64,000 nucleotides of DNA from Leidyana gryllorum EB-2025a (taxonomy: Eukaryota > Apicomplexa), in assembly GCA_048772705.1 (NCBI GenBank), contig JBLWGC010000104.1, forward strand, positions 620,001-684,000, in the 5' to 3' direction. Below the pieces are notes generated by a model. The model was given only the letters and a program-made list of their open reading frames with translations, ran no database searches and had not been told where the DNA came from. Shown piece by piece: positions 32,595-44,385 of the stretch. A program made the translations under genes and the position numbers. Position 1 is the first letter of the stretch. Each line of letters starts with the position of its first letter.

Positions 32595-35500
32595 TCAACG
32601 CAACCCAAACCCCTCGGCCCCCTCAACGGCGGCCCGTAGCAGCCGCTCGAGCTTGTCTGCATCCTCATAATGTGGTAACAACAAACAGTTGAAGCAAGTC
32701 ATGGCCGTTGGTAACCGGATCGTCGGCTCTGAGCCATTCTTCTGAATCACCAAATGCAATTCCTGCAGCCCGCCAACAGGACTCCGGTCGGAACCCGTGC
32801 AGAAGTGCAGAAACTTGCGTTTCATCAACATATCCCACCCTTTCAAGATTCGCCAGAAAGCTCGGATGTACGGCATTTCGTCTTTATACCCTCCCTCATA
32901 TCTGCATTCATTCATTCATTAGAATACCGTAAACTCAATCCGACATCACTCACCGGGCTCCCTTCTGGAGGTCATCAAAGTTTAGGTCCTGAGATCCCAC
33001 CAAGAGAGTTTGCAGCTCCTTTGGGGTCAAAACCTTCAGAAGGTCAGTGTTCCAGAGACACTGAAATCCCGCCTTGAAGTCGTGGAAACTGCTTTCGACT
33101 CCTTTGTTCAGATAAAAGTCCGTCACCAAATCAACGTATTCCTGACGATTCTCGGGGGTGAGAGTGATCTCAGCACCATCTTCTCGAAGAGGGATTTCCC
33201 GTCTCTCGCCGAAAAAGTCAATTGATTCCGTGAAGTTCATCATCCCGAATGACAGCTCAAACAGTTCCCGACCCTCCGGCGTAGAACAGTCCATCTCCAG
33301 CATCTTACGCATCCCGCTCGCCCGTGCCGGACAAACATCAAACAGATCGTCAAAGTCTGTTGGAACTCCTTGAATCTTCTTGTACAAAGCTGGAGCTAAC
33401 TTTAGATCCAGAATCACATCTAACCGGCCACAATATCAAACTTCAACTCCAACAACCTCACCGTTGTACAAAGCCAAAGCCAACAGAATGCCAACCAGCG
33501 CAAACTCCATCCCTTGACCTTCCACTGGTTTCAGCGTGAACCACAGACAACGCGAGTCGGTGTCGTATGTGAACATTCCAAACTCCGGATCGAACAGCTT
33601 GTCGCAGATCAGCTGTTAGGGGGGGGAGAGAATTAGATGGACAGCACAAAGTGGGGTTCAAATCTTCACTTACTGAGAAGAATTCGCGCTTCAAACCTCC
33701 TTCGTCCACCCCCTCTTCGCCAACAAAGTGCACACGCAGCGGTTTCAACAAGGCCGCGCCATGATGCATACTGATTTGTTGCAAAGCATCCTGCACGAGG
33801 GGGAGACAGTGAACCTGAGCAGCCGATCCTCTCTCCCAAAAGCTCACCTGTACCACGTTGTCGCGTTTCACCACCAAGTCCAAATGCGGATGCAGTGTTT
33901 CACCGCTCATGAATGCCCTCGCCACCGCGGCGTCGAGGCTCTCCAATCGCTTTCGCTCGGCTTCCGCTCTCAGCACATCACGTTTGAAGGTCGTCGGCAG
34001 CAAGTTTGAGTGGGCCAAGAAAAATCTGCGTCCAGCGAACATTGATTGACTGCAACACGAAGTCGCCGGAACTGACCTATGAGCGAAAGGGATGGGCCCC
34101 TCCACTCTCAGTGTATCGGAGGGGGCGAATCTCCAGGCGCACCGATCACTTCCTCCGACTTCGTCCTCTTCTTTGCTGGGGATACTGGCGGCGATTATAC
34201 TCGGATCATTCAATGGATTGGTGCCGGCAGCGTCGGGAGCGTTCCCCATTCGACGTTGAGCTCGTGTGAGACTGGCTGACTCGAGCATTACTCGCAGCTC
34301 TGACATTGGGTGTATAGCTCTGTTTACGGGAAATTCTACTGCGAAGGCATCATCTGCAATCTTTCCCGGGCGTCTGGAGCCCTCGTCGACTCGTCTCTGA
34401 GCAGCCGTGGTCTCGTTGGAGAGATAGCACATCTCCAGGAACAGCATGAGGTCCCTGACATGTCACGCAGAGAGTGGCGAGAGAAGCAGCAGCACTCACC
34501 AGAGATCCTCAACGGCCGTCAACACTTTCCCGACATTGCGTTGCAGTATAAAGGCCACCAATCGTCGACAGGGATCCACCAGACGAACTTGAAACTCTTT
34601 GGCCGGGTAGTGATTGGTGATGATCTCAAACACTTCTCGCCGTCCACTACAAGCCATCTTGCGGAAAACCGTGTAGAAGGCATTCAGGCAGGTTCCAACC
34701 GCCTGGGGCAGCGGATTGAGCGAGAAGACCGGACAATGTAAAGCGATCAAAAGGAACCGAATCTGCGGCGATTTGATGGGTCACAAAGCGGTGGAGTCAC
34801 CTGATCCGCTTCTCTGAAGTGCTCAGCTGTGGGCATAATGTCCTCAACAAGGTGTTGAAGAGCCTTGAGAATGATCGCCATGAGATCTGGATGAATCGGT
34901 ATCGGCGAACAGCTCAACTCTGCACTCACTGTTGCTCTCCAGAGCCTTCTCATCACATCCATCAGGGCCCAGCAGCTCTGTGTAGAAAGCCTCGAGTCCC
35001 GCAACATCGAGCTCGGGGTCTCGCTTCTTCAACAAAAAAGAGCAGTTCAATCTGGTCGCATTGGACTGAACACCCTTTAAGTCCCACTCAGTAAAACGAC
35101 TCACGAATAATGACGAAATCACTGATCGGAAGTGTTCCAACTGATTGGAACTCTTGCATTTCTGATATAACTTTATCAATTCTTCCGCCCGGTAGCCCGC
35201 TGAGAGTGAGTGTGTGGTAAACAATCGCAATGCGGCCAGGAAGATTCACCTTGTGGGGGCACAGAGATCCCTCTGCCCGTTTGTTGGAGGATCCGCACTT
35301 CCACAGTTGGAACGCGCACTAGCTGATGCCCCGAAGACGCGGCGTCCATACTCTGGCGGAACGCTTCACCTGACCAGGAATCTTGCAATGGCCACATAAC
35401 GCGCTTTGACCGCTTGCGAGGCCGAACATCTGACTCCTGTCTAAAGAGGGGAACACTCGGGACACCTGGTAGCCAATCGTCCGCCGTAGTTGAAGGTCGT

Positions 35501-37221
35501 TGCTCCAGCTCGGCGCTCCACGGTTCACCGGGGCTCGATGGTGGAGTCGTTCTCACAATCGACTGCAAACGGACCAACTCGTTCATCTTGGCCGGCTCCA
35601 GGGTTATAGGAAGCGCGGCCAGCACAGTATGGTAACCTCCTGCAGCGCACCCATACGCGAAAAGCTGCGTTGAACGACCGGCTGATGAGGAGACACCACT
35701 TTTACAGAGAAACACTCTCCAACACTCACGCAGCGTCACCGGTTGAGGCCGGAACTCGAAAGCGGATGTTCTGCCGATGCCAAGCTGACCTTCCACATTC
35801 CGCCCAAAGGTGAATGCTTGACCCTGAGAGAGACAGAGAGCGGCACTCGAGTCTTCGCCGACGTCACCAAAATGCTCACCGTGGCGGATATCAGACATGT
35901 GTGGGCCTGGCCAGCTGCCCCCATCAGCCATCGGAGACCCTTGGGCAATCCTTCAACTTTCTTGAAACTGTACAGTCGGGAGTAGTCGCCTGTGGGGGAC
36001 AAAGCCAGTGTTTTTGGTCAATGCGAGGACTCCCGTTCGACCCACCTGGATCGTGACCGCATTGACCGGCAGTGTTGAGACCCGTTGTCCAGATCTCCCC
36101 ATTTCCAGCAAACAGGATCGAGTGATTAGCGCCAGCAATGATCTTCTTGGGCCTGGACAGGATGTAACCTTCCACAGGCACTCGTCGAGGTTCCCAGATG
36201 ATCTTTGTCAATTCGGCATCAGACTTGTCTCCAAGGCCTAATTCGCCGTTGGTACATCGCCCCCATACATAAAGCCGGCGCTCCAGGCTTAGAGCCTGAT
36301 GGTGTCCGGTGGCGATATCAATTACAGTGTTCCCTACCCTACCAAACAATGATCGTCACCACACGCAATCTGGACGATGGGACTCGCTGCTAAGGCTGGA
36401 ATGCGCTTGGGCTCGGCACTGCATAGCAAAGCAAGGCAGACAAGAATTCCAGACCGTTTCAGAGTAGGCTCAAGTTACCTCATTTTCAAAGACGCAATTC
36501 CCAGACAGCCATTGGAATTGTCGCCACACGCATAGACCTCGCCTGTTGAGCACTGTTAAACGCCAGCGACTACGAGCGCTTACCCCACCGCGTGAGAAAC
36601 AATGTAAAGTAACGACCACACGCCACAGTGCACACACCTCCTCGATGGATCAAAGAGTGCACAGCACCCAGCTGGCGTCTAAAGAACTATTTTTCCGCGC
36701 AAGTCAGCACCAATCTCGCTATCTTACGGTTTGAGCGAGATGGCGTTCTCGCCTTGGCCCAATTGGCCATATTCATTGGTACCATAGGAGACAGCAGCCC
36801 CGTTTTCCAGAACCGCTACTGTGTGCTCAGCTCCGGAATCAATATAGCGCACGTCCATAGTCCCGAACCTCTCCAAATTCACCGCTCGATTGACTTTATG
36901 CATATTCTCATAGCTGTCGTCGTCAGTGACAAGAGATATTTGTCCATAGTCATTCGAACCGCCTCCGAGCACATCGCCTTTCTCAGTCAGTACATATGTC
37001 GTTTGAGGCCCACACGCCAAGTATGCGACCATTTGTTTGCTGATACGGGGTGCTCGGATGGGGTTTGGTACATTCAGCGCAGTCTGTTCATTCGCCAATA
37101 GTTGGCCTGCCGTGTTATCTCCAAAGGCATACACGAAATACTCTAGAGGTGGTGCTGGTGGCGAACTGGCCGGCGTGACCCGCCCATCGACTGCTTGTGT
37201 TCGCTCCAGCCGTCCAGACAT
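32595..37221 (-). CDS. HERC4: HERC4-type E3 ubiquitin ligase (RCC1 propeller + HECT)
   Basis: The ATG at 37221 opens MSGRLERTQAVDGRV. An N-terminal RCC1-like propeller follows: FVYAFGDNTAGQLL, YIDSGAEHTVAVLENG, YVWGRCTNGELGLG and QAFTFGRNVEGQLGIG. A long helical middle region leads to a HECT domain: LRVHFVGEEGVDEGGLKREF, then PALYKKIQGVPTDFDDLFD, and FLHFCTGSDRSPVGGLQELH. The catalytic cysteine is in MTCFNCLLLP, and the C-terminus EGFGLR matches the EGFSL ending of HERC4. The size, about 1,000 residues after splicing, fits small HERC proteins. There are many short introns. The gene is divergent from PA2G4 (116 bp between starts) and 99 bp upstream of FMRP on the same strand. Confidence 0.9.
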
Positions 37222-37337
37222 TGGGTCCGCCTCCCTCCTCCTTCGACTTGGCAGACAGCACAGCTTGTTCACTGTGGGCCTCTTTTTGATAACGTGTGGG
37301 CTCCCCACCAACGCCAACACCTGCTTTTTTCTGGGAC

Positions 37338-38719
37338 ATGTCTGGTCAACCTGGTACTGCCGAGCTTTTCAGCAAGGAGGAGGCCCTGGATAAGTTCCAG
37401 GCTGCAGGAGATGTTGCCAACCGAGCCATTAAGGCCTTGATGGCCAAATGTGTGGCTGGAGCGGATGTTGCTACTCTCTGCGAGGAAAGTGACGAGCTCA
37501 TCAAGTCTATGCTCGCTAACATTTACAGGAAGAAGACGGTGAGTTCACAGGCCATCTCTGTCCTCATATTCGACCGCAGTACCCACGCGGAGTAGCTTTC
37601 CCAACCTGCATTTCCATCAACGAAGTTATGGGACATTTCAGTCCGATGACTACGGGTACTGTACTTAAGGACGGGGATGTCATCAAACTGTAAGAAGCTT
37701 GTGTGAGCGGTCCGAAATTCTGCCTCCAGTGACTTGGGCGCTCAAATCGATGGGTTCCCGGCTTGGGTTGGACATACCATGGTGGTGGGAGATGAGAAGG
37801 TCCAGGGACGGAAAGCTGATGTGATAGCGGCCGCGCAGACAGCGATGGACGCCGCGATCAAAACCATCCAGCCTGGAAAGACCACCAACTACGATGTCAC
37901 CAAAGTATTGGAGAAAGTGTACGCTTCCTTCGATGTTCGAGGTGTGCACGGTGTCCTTTCGCACGAGTGTGGCAAGAATCTGGTCGACAGCGGTGAGAGA
38001 ATCATCCAAAACCGAGAGATTCCCGACGAGATGGTGAGACGACGAAACGAGGCTTGTGTGTGTCACTTTGTACATTGCAGCCCGAGGAATTCACCTTTGC
38101 GCCGTATCAATGTTTCCTCCTCCAAGTGATGGCTTCCACTGGAAGTGGCAAGCCCAAGGAGACTGAGTTCCAAACGACCCTCCACAAGCACGATGCTGAC
38201 AACTCGCATCCCATGAAGACTCCGTTCACCCGGCAGTTCGTGTCAACTATGTTACGCAGTGAGTTTTTCTACTCGGGAGAGCGAGCACCGAATCTCACCC
38301 CCTCTTACAATTACAGATCACCCCGTGTTCCCCTTCCACAACCGCGAGTTTGATTCGAAGATTCGCACCGTCGGTCTGGCCGAATGCATCCGTCACTACA
38401 TGGTTCAAGCGTTCCCCGTGGTTTCTGAGGCTCCCGGCGAACTTGTGGCTTCCTTCACATCCACGATCGTCCTTCACAAGAGTGGAACTGTCAAGATCGT
38501 CAGTGGTAAGTCCACTGTCTGTCTGTGTCTGTGTCTCTCGCCGGCCCGCGGCTGCTCCTTTTGTGCCGTCTCACCTCTCCTCACCCCATTCGTTATTGCT
38601 CTTCGTTAGGAATGCCCGCTGATCTGAGCGTCATGGAGCCCGAGCACAAAGTGACTGACGAAGAGTTGCTGTCACTACTGTCTCCAGCAGGGAAGAACAA
38701 AAGCCAGAAAGAGCAATGA
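37338..38719 (+). CDS. PA2G4: PA2G4/EBP1 (non-catalytic methionine aminopeptidase-like)
   Basis: The pita-bread fold family member begins MSGQPGTAELFSKEEALDKF. It continues with YPRGVAFPTCISINEVMGHF, LKDGDVIKL, DLGAQIDGFPAWVGHTMVV, GVLSHECGKNLVDSGERII, FAPYQCFLLQVMASTGSGK and MPADLSVMEPEHKVTDEEL, ending KNKSQKEQ. These are the diagnostic blocks of EBP1/Arx1-like proteins, which bind the 60S ribosome tunnel exit and act in ribosome biogenesis and growth control. The lysine-rich C-terminal tail, typical of EBP1, is short here. Introns of about 40-80 nt separate the exons; the longest sits before MPADLS near 38505-38610. Metal ligands of true MetAP2 are not all expected in this family. Confidence 0.94.
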
Positions 38720-38829
38720 GAGTTGTTTGTATCGAATACAGTGGTCTCTGGACCACGCAAAGATCAGGCTCTGTGTGTGTTTTTGTTTGGGGAGCGAGAG
38801 GGTGTTGTGAGTGAGTACAGACTAATATT

Positions 38830-39702
38830 CTAGTCACGGCCACGAGCACCTGGGGGACCGTTGTCGATCTTCACCAACAGTGTGCGTCCTTCGTGATCTT
38901 TCTCGTTCAGGTGGACTGCAAAAGACGGTTTCCGATGGGTGTATTGAATCGATTGTACTTACGAATTGCCTCCTCCGCAGCCTCCTTTGTCTTCATGATG
39001 ACAAAACCGAATCCTCTGGAACGACCGTCCTGGTCCGTGGCAACATCGGCTCTCTCGACCATATCCGGGCCGCCGAAGAGGTCCTTGAGGTCTCTCCAGT
39101 TCACCTTCCACGCCAGCTGGATTAGACAAAAGTACGTGATGTGGGGCCAGAAAGAGTGTGTCAAAGACTTACGTTGCCGACGTAGAGCTGACGGCCCATG
39201 GTCTCCTCGTTCAAGGCAGCACGAGGGGCGCGGTTCTCGAATCGGGGGACAGAGTCGGGACGGTTACGTCTTGGACGGAATCCATCAGGGTTGTTGGCCT
39301 CGCGATCCTCACGAACAAAAATCTTGCGATCTGTGTTATAAGGGGCAATGTACACGGGATCTGGTGCTCTGACTAAAATTATATCTTACCGAGGAGAGTA
39401 GAGTCATTAAGTTCAACTTGAGCGCGGGCAGCGGACTCCGCATCGACGTATTCGACGATACCGCAACCCTGTGTAATGAGTATTACACTTGTGTAATAGT
39501 TGATGGAGCTTACCTTAGACCTGCCATTCTGAGCCCCAATGATTTCTACGAACTTGACTTCTCCAACAGTTCGCATGTGGTCCTTGAGGTCCTGCCACTT
39601 CACCCTCCAGGCGAGATTGCCGACGTAGACACGGCGGCAGCCCTCTTGTGGCATGTTTTCAGGCGTTCTCGTACTGTCAGCCATCCTTGTGCTATCGGGC
39701 AT
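38830..39702 (-). CDS. Two-RRM RNA-binding protein (Gbp2/hnRNP-M-like)
   Basis: RRM1 has RNP2 RRVYVGNLAWRVKWQDLKDH and RNP1 KGCGIVEYV after splicing. RRM2 has RQLYVGNLAWKVNWRDLKDL and RNP1 RSRGFGFVIM, and ends EGRTLLVKIDNGPPGARGRD. The W-x-V-x-W-x-DLKD signature after RNP2 in both domains is typical of the yeast Gbp2/Hrb1 and animal hnRNP-M/MYEF2 group, which accompany mRNA to export or splicing. The N-terminus carries a short duplicated motif (PDSTRMADSTRTPE). The linker is Arg-rich. Introns of about 45-50 nt interrupt RRM1, the linker and RRM2. The start is 76 bp from the divergent RRS1 start. Confidence 0.85.
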
Positions 39703-39778
39703 GCCACTCCTAGTACTGTCGGGTCCAGAAATTTAAGGGTTGGGCGCAAAAAAAGTCGGTCGACTACCATAACGTGCA

Positions 39779-40418
39779 ATGGTCATCTGTTTTCATCATC
39801 TAATAGCCCTCAATTCGGAGGCAGTTCCCTCACCCGAGACCAATACGGAGTGAGTATTCTTTTTGGGTATCCCACATTCTCTCATACAGAGACTATTTGA
39901 CACACTCCCGCTCCAATGTCAAGACAATGCTCCATACCATCTTCACTGAACTCCCCCGCGAGACCACTGATGAAGGTGTTGTAGCTGTCCTGCCGCCTAT
40001 TCACGAGGCTAAGGTCAAGTTGCCCCGCACCCTTCCGGTAAGTGTTGACCCACCTGCGAGACCCTTCGCAATGCCATTGCCCTCTCAGATGCCGACACCT
40101 AAGCCTAAGACTCGCTGGGAGAAGTTCGCCAAGGAAAAGGGAGTGCAGAAAGTGAAGAAGAACCGGTTGGTGTTCGACGAGGCTGATCAAAACTGGAAAC
40201 TGCGATATGGAGGCCGCTCCCTGAAGAAGACCCAAGAGAAACGTGAATTCCTCATAGAACATAAAGCTGGCAGCGACCCTATGATCGATCCTTTCGAGGA
40301 GCGTTCCAACGCCAAAAAACTCAGAATCGCCAAGCAAAAGATGCAGGAAGTTCACAACAAGGTTCAAGCCGCTGGCTTCCGTTTGGGACGCGCTGGCAGA
40401 CACAAGTCCGCCAAGTGA
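39779..40418 (+). CDS. RRS1: RRS1, ribosome biogenesis regulator
   Basis: RRS1 delivers 5S RNP to pre-60S particles in the nucleolus together with RPF2. The diagnostic core is clear: KVKLPRTLP joined to MPTPKPKTRWEKFAKEKG by a 51-nt intron (40038-40088), then NRLVFDEADQNWKLRYGGRS and DPFEERSNAKKLRIAKQKMQ. A 40-nt intron at 39850-39889 precedes DYLTHSRSNVKTML, the equivalent of the TRDNxQLLIN helix. The first exon from the ATG at 39779 does not show the usual YDLGNLLA motif, so the N-terminus may be wrong. The protein ends soon after the core; the long basic tail of human RRS1 is absent, as in yeast. Confidence 0.88.
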
Positions 40419-40511
40419 ACTTTTTTCGCAAACTGTCCGAGCGGTGCTCGCGACCTATAAATATATATGTGTATTTGTATACCACAGTCGCTATTCACTA
40501 CTCTTCTCTTA

Positions 40512-40826
40512 TCATCTTCCTTTCAACTCCTTGTCGAACTCCTTACCAATGTGTGTAAACACATCAAACAGATCAGCGATGGCGCTGTCCAGCACCTCCA
40601 AAGCGGGCTTATTCACGGTCTGCAGCCTCAAGTTGATCTCGGCTTTCGTTGGGTGAGGTATGGTGTATCCAGCAAACTCCACATCCACTCTTCGGCACAA
40701 CATTGCCCTCAACGAGTTCCCCAGAGAGTGGTCCTCGTCCGATACGGTGAATGTCATGTTATTACTAACTAACGCATTGTCATGAGCGATGGGGTCTTGA
40801 GTTTCGACCAAAGGTTGGAAGCTCAT
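40512..40826 (-). CDS. POLR1D: RPAC2/AC19, shared subunit of RNA polymerases I and III
   Basis: A single exon encodes 104 residues. The core DEDHSLGNSLRAMLCRRVDV followed by EFAGYTIPHPTKAEINLRLQ is the alpha-like dimerisation domain of AC19/RPAC2, which pairs with AC40 at the base of Pol I and Pol III. The length is normal for the family once variable N-terminal extensions are set aside. The variant is not RPB11, whose core reads NQIRQELLKDPQVLFAGY-like. The gene converges with RRS1, with 93 bp between stop codons. Confidence 0.92.
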   Translation of the reverse strand: MSFQPLVETQDPIAHDNALVSNNMTFTVSDEDHSLGNSLRAMLCRRVDVEFAGYTIPHPTKAEINLRLQTVNKPALEVLDSAIADLFDVFTHIGKEFDKELKGR

Positions 40827-41040
40827 CTTCGAATATCCGGCCGAAAAAATAAAAAAAGCTTGCTGTCAAGTGGCTACCAATCCATAGCCACTGGGCAACA
40901 TTCAAATCCCCTCGAATCCAATCAACGATCAATCTCTGTCGAAAGGATACTCCTTTGGTAAAATTACCCTATTGCGATTTGAAACACACAATCCTTTCGC
41001 ATTTATCCCCACGCACACACTTTAAGATCACATCTGGATC

Positions 41041-43122
41041 TTAATGTTTCCGCTCGTGGGTTTCTGGACTGTGTGTAGCTTCAGTCGAAGTGGAAGTAGG
41101 TGGCGAAGTGGGCAGCTGCCCGGCAGCAACGCCCGCCTTGAGGGCTTCCTGTAGTGCAGCAAACTCCTCAGCACCGTAAACTGTCACTCTTCCGGCATCG
41201 GCACTCTGCAGTATGACCTCCTGGAATCCCTCCTGGTACCCCTTTTCCATAGCCTCCTCGCGTAATTCAGGTGTCTCCACACTGTTTCCGGGAGCCCATT
41301 GGAGGAGACACACGCGGAACAAACCAGTGGAGGCCATATGGACATTTTTGAAAATAAGGAAGCCCTGAATACAAAGGATATGCAGTGCGCTGATCTGCAT
41401 CACCTCACCTTGCTGTGGGTCCCATCGGGTATATCATAGATATCTGGTTGCATAATGTGTCCAGGTTGACCGTCTGCCAGTTGCAGAGATTCGCTGATGA
41501 GCTTCACAAAGTCAGCATCCTCAGACAGAGTACACGGCGTGTGGTAATTGACGATCAGCAAGCGTACACACCGGGAGGGATTATCAACAGGTATACCCTA
41601 AACAAATATTGACATCGTCGCCTCCCGAGTATCAGTTACTCACGATAGTATTCTCCTGGGACCCGGCGACCATCAAATAATGGCCTCCGGTCAGTGGTCG
41701 GATGTCACCACATCTGAGGGTGTTGGCTGGGCACTGATAGCGTGCAGCGTCATCGAACGGGAAACATTCGGCCAATTTGTCTGTCCCTCCCTTCACAATC
41801 TTCTCTTCCGTTGATTCGGGTTTGTAACAGTGCTTCGGAGACTTGGGATGCCCCGCACAGTCTCGGGGATGGCAGATCATGGGACACTGCATAGCCCTCA
41901 ATACCGCCATGTCATTGATGTCTCCGCCATTCTCCGCAACTTGTGTAAGATTCAGCCGGACAGATCGCACCTGGACGGGGGTCGATAAGAAGTCCCGGAC
42001 TTCTTCGCCAAATAATTGATCCTGTTTCTGATACACTTCTTTCAGTTGCCCCTGCAGCTGCTCTTCCTGATCGTGCAGTTTTTCTGCTTCCTCCTTCCCC
42101 ATCTCAACTTTGATCGCCTTTAATACACTCCGAGCGGTCCCGACTGACCGTTCCGCAACTCCCATTAGCTGCCGGAAGGCTTCGTGATTCTCAGGAACGC
42201 CTTGAGTCACATCTTTACTTCCCACATCGCTCTTCGCTGACGCGTGCAGCTCGTTCTCCACTGCCGTATTGCGGTCAACAGGCACCACCACCGGGGCGAT
42301 CCCTGCTGCACCCGCTACCGAAGCAGCTCTGGCCGCGGGCGCGGAGTTGAGAGCGATCGGAATAGTCTGAGGCGAAACAGTGCTCGCCGTCTGCATATCG
42401 GTACCCTCAGTCGTCGAGAGACCCGTCTCCAGAACTCGTCTGGTTTCCTCCTGTTGATCTTTGGCTTCTTTGTCCAATACAGCTTCCACAGGGTTCGCGG
42501 TGGTCGACTCTGATACCCCAACACTTGTAACCGTGGCGGTGGACGATGGTACTGCCGTCGTCGAAGACCCTCCATTGGTACTGGTCACCGTGTTGCTCGA
42601 GCTGATCTGAGTGCTGGGAGCAGCAGGCGGGATGGCGGTGGTCGACTTTGCCGCAGCAGTTGTAACTGTCGCCAGGGTGGCAGGAGGAACCTTTGTAGTC
42701 GTGGTGGTCACACCCTTCGCTTTAGTCTTCTTCTTCTCAGCAGTCTTTGCAGTGGTTGTTGTCGTCGGTTTCTTCGTCGTTGCTTTCTGAGTTGTCGCCT
42801 TCTTGGTAGCCGCCGTCTTCTTGGAGGCGCTTGTCGAGGACACTGCTGCACTCGGTGCAGCTCTGGCTGCTGTTGCCAGCGCTACTGGCTTCACCGTCGT
42901 GGTATTGACAGCCGCTTTATCATCTTTGGCCTTCCCTTTGGCTGCCATCAGCCTTCGTGGCGGCGCACCACCACTGAATCCGGTGAGCAAGTTGCCAGAA
43001 TGATCAGGAAGTGCCTCTGTTGGTGCGGCAGCATTCCCCAAACCAGGGCTAGAAGACGAGGTTGGAGCCGCCAGGACACTCAACAGTGTCGTGGCTGACA
43101 GAATGCATAGGGAGCATCTCAT
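41041..43122 (-). CDS. Secreted Thr/Ala-rich protein with Cys-rich C-terminal domain
   Basis: The ATG at 43122 gives a signal peptide (MRCSLCILSATTLLSVLAAP). Residues about 70-210 are a Thr/Ala/Lys-rich, mucin-like tract suited to O-glycosylation. A coiled-coil-like segment follows (EAEKLHDQEEQLQGQLKEVY). The last third has paired cysteines (CPMICHPRDCAG, HCYKP, AECFPFDD, YQCPANTLRCGD). Two short introns then add IPVDNPSRCVRLLIVNYHT and, from about 41365, GFLIFKNVHMASTGLFRVCL, ending in a Thr/Pro tail. The last exon could be mistaken for a separate gene, but donor and acceptor sites fit. I do not recognise the domain. It is probably extracellular or cell-wall/surface. Confidence 0.75.
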
Positions 43123-43240
43123 GGGGCCCTACGTACTTGTAGCCTTATCTTTCCGCTGCATGCAGCCTTTACGTGTTGCAGAGCGGTCTATGTGATGTCC
43201 ATAGTACATTAAGATTATGATCGTCTCATAGTGTTGTAAA

Positions 43241-44385
43241 TTAACGCGCGTGGGCCTTCAACCACTCAGCAGGAGATAACACCTTTTTCTTAAGTGGCGA
43301 CGGCTTCACATCCTGGGCAACTGCAATGTAACGGGGCTCTTCGGCCTCGGATACTTCATCTTCGTAGTCGTCGTCCGACACCAAACTTGGTGGCGAAGCG
43401 AAGTGACTGACTTCCGTAACGGTCTGAGGAGGCAGTGCACTCACATCCACGCCATGGGCCGCCAAAGAAGCTGGAGACGGAAGCTTACGGTTGAGCGCAA
43501 GGAGGCCAGCCGTGAAATCTTTGTACCGCACCCGACTGCCCGCACGACTTCCGGTGAGCTCCACCAAGTTGGACACGTCAGCCGCAGATACGGGGTCGCC
43601 CAGTGACGACATGACGGTCTGCAGAGCGAATTCGCTGATGGTACCATCATTCTTGACATCCAAAGTCTTGAACGCGGAAACGAGGAATTCCTGATCTTGG
43701 TCTTCAGTATGCGCAATAGACTTGATGAATGCGTCGAACTGCTGTTCGTTCACAGTACCACCGGCATTCGCCAACCGCTTCTCATCTTCGACTGATGGAA
43801 CAAAACCCAAGTGGCGTGCCAATGCCACCGCTGCAGCCGGCTCGAGTCCGCCCTTGCCACCAGACATGGCCTTCCAGACTTCCTCGCGATAGGCAAGCAT
43901 CTTCGGCTCTTCCTTGAAGGCAGGAGGCTCAGCAGGCTTTGCCGGACGTGCTTTGCGTGTGCGCTTCTTGTCGCCATGCTTACGAGCGCGGCGGCTGATG
44001 ATCTTCTTCCGCCCAGGCCACACTTCATTAGGGTCCGGTTGAGGACCGGGAATGGGGCCACAGAGACATACATATGCTGCCCATCCAAGGTTCTAGCAGA
44101 TTGAAAATGTGTGCGGTGCTCGTTCGAGACACTACTCACCGTTTGAGGACCACGTTCGCGACCAGTCATCCATTTGAGTTCGTCATAGGTGATCCGCTGG
44201 TAGGGATTGTACTCGTCCTGGAAGTACTTCTCCTGTTCCATAGCCTTGCGATCAGACTCAGACAGAGGGGCTCGAACTTGACTCCGTTCATGGTGCTTTC
44301 TTTCTTTGGTGGGTTGCGGAATATGATGTTCAGCAATAGCGGGGCTCGGAGCCGCTGCAATTTGCTCAGGCGTGTTCGAATCCAT
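43241..44385 (-). CDS. EF-hand protein with basic N-terminal extension
   Basis: Exon 1, from the ATG at 44385, encodes a hydrophilic N-terminus with a conserved-looking block (YNPYQRITYDELKWMTGRER). A 46-nt intron then joins QT to NLGWAAYVCLCGPIPGPQPD. A very basic stretch follows (KIISRRARKHGDKKRTRK). The C-terminal half is a calmodulin/myosin-light-chain-like EF-hand lobe pair: EEVWKAMSGGKGGLEPAAAV, QQFDAFIKSIAHTEDQDQEF, and the best loop, TLDVKNDGTISEFAL, then VRYKDFTAGLLALN. Only the DVKNDGTISEF loop keeps a full set of calcium ligands. The tail is acidic (SDDDYEDEVSEAEEP). Function unknown; a regulatory calcium sensor or myosin-light-chain-like role is inference. Confidence 0.72.

Noticed and set aside
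41041-41403. Separate small gene downstream of the mucin-like gene
   Set aside because: Good donor and acceptor sites and continuous frame show it is the last exon of the 41041-43122 gene.
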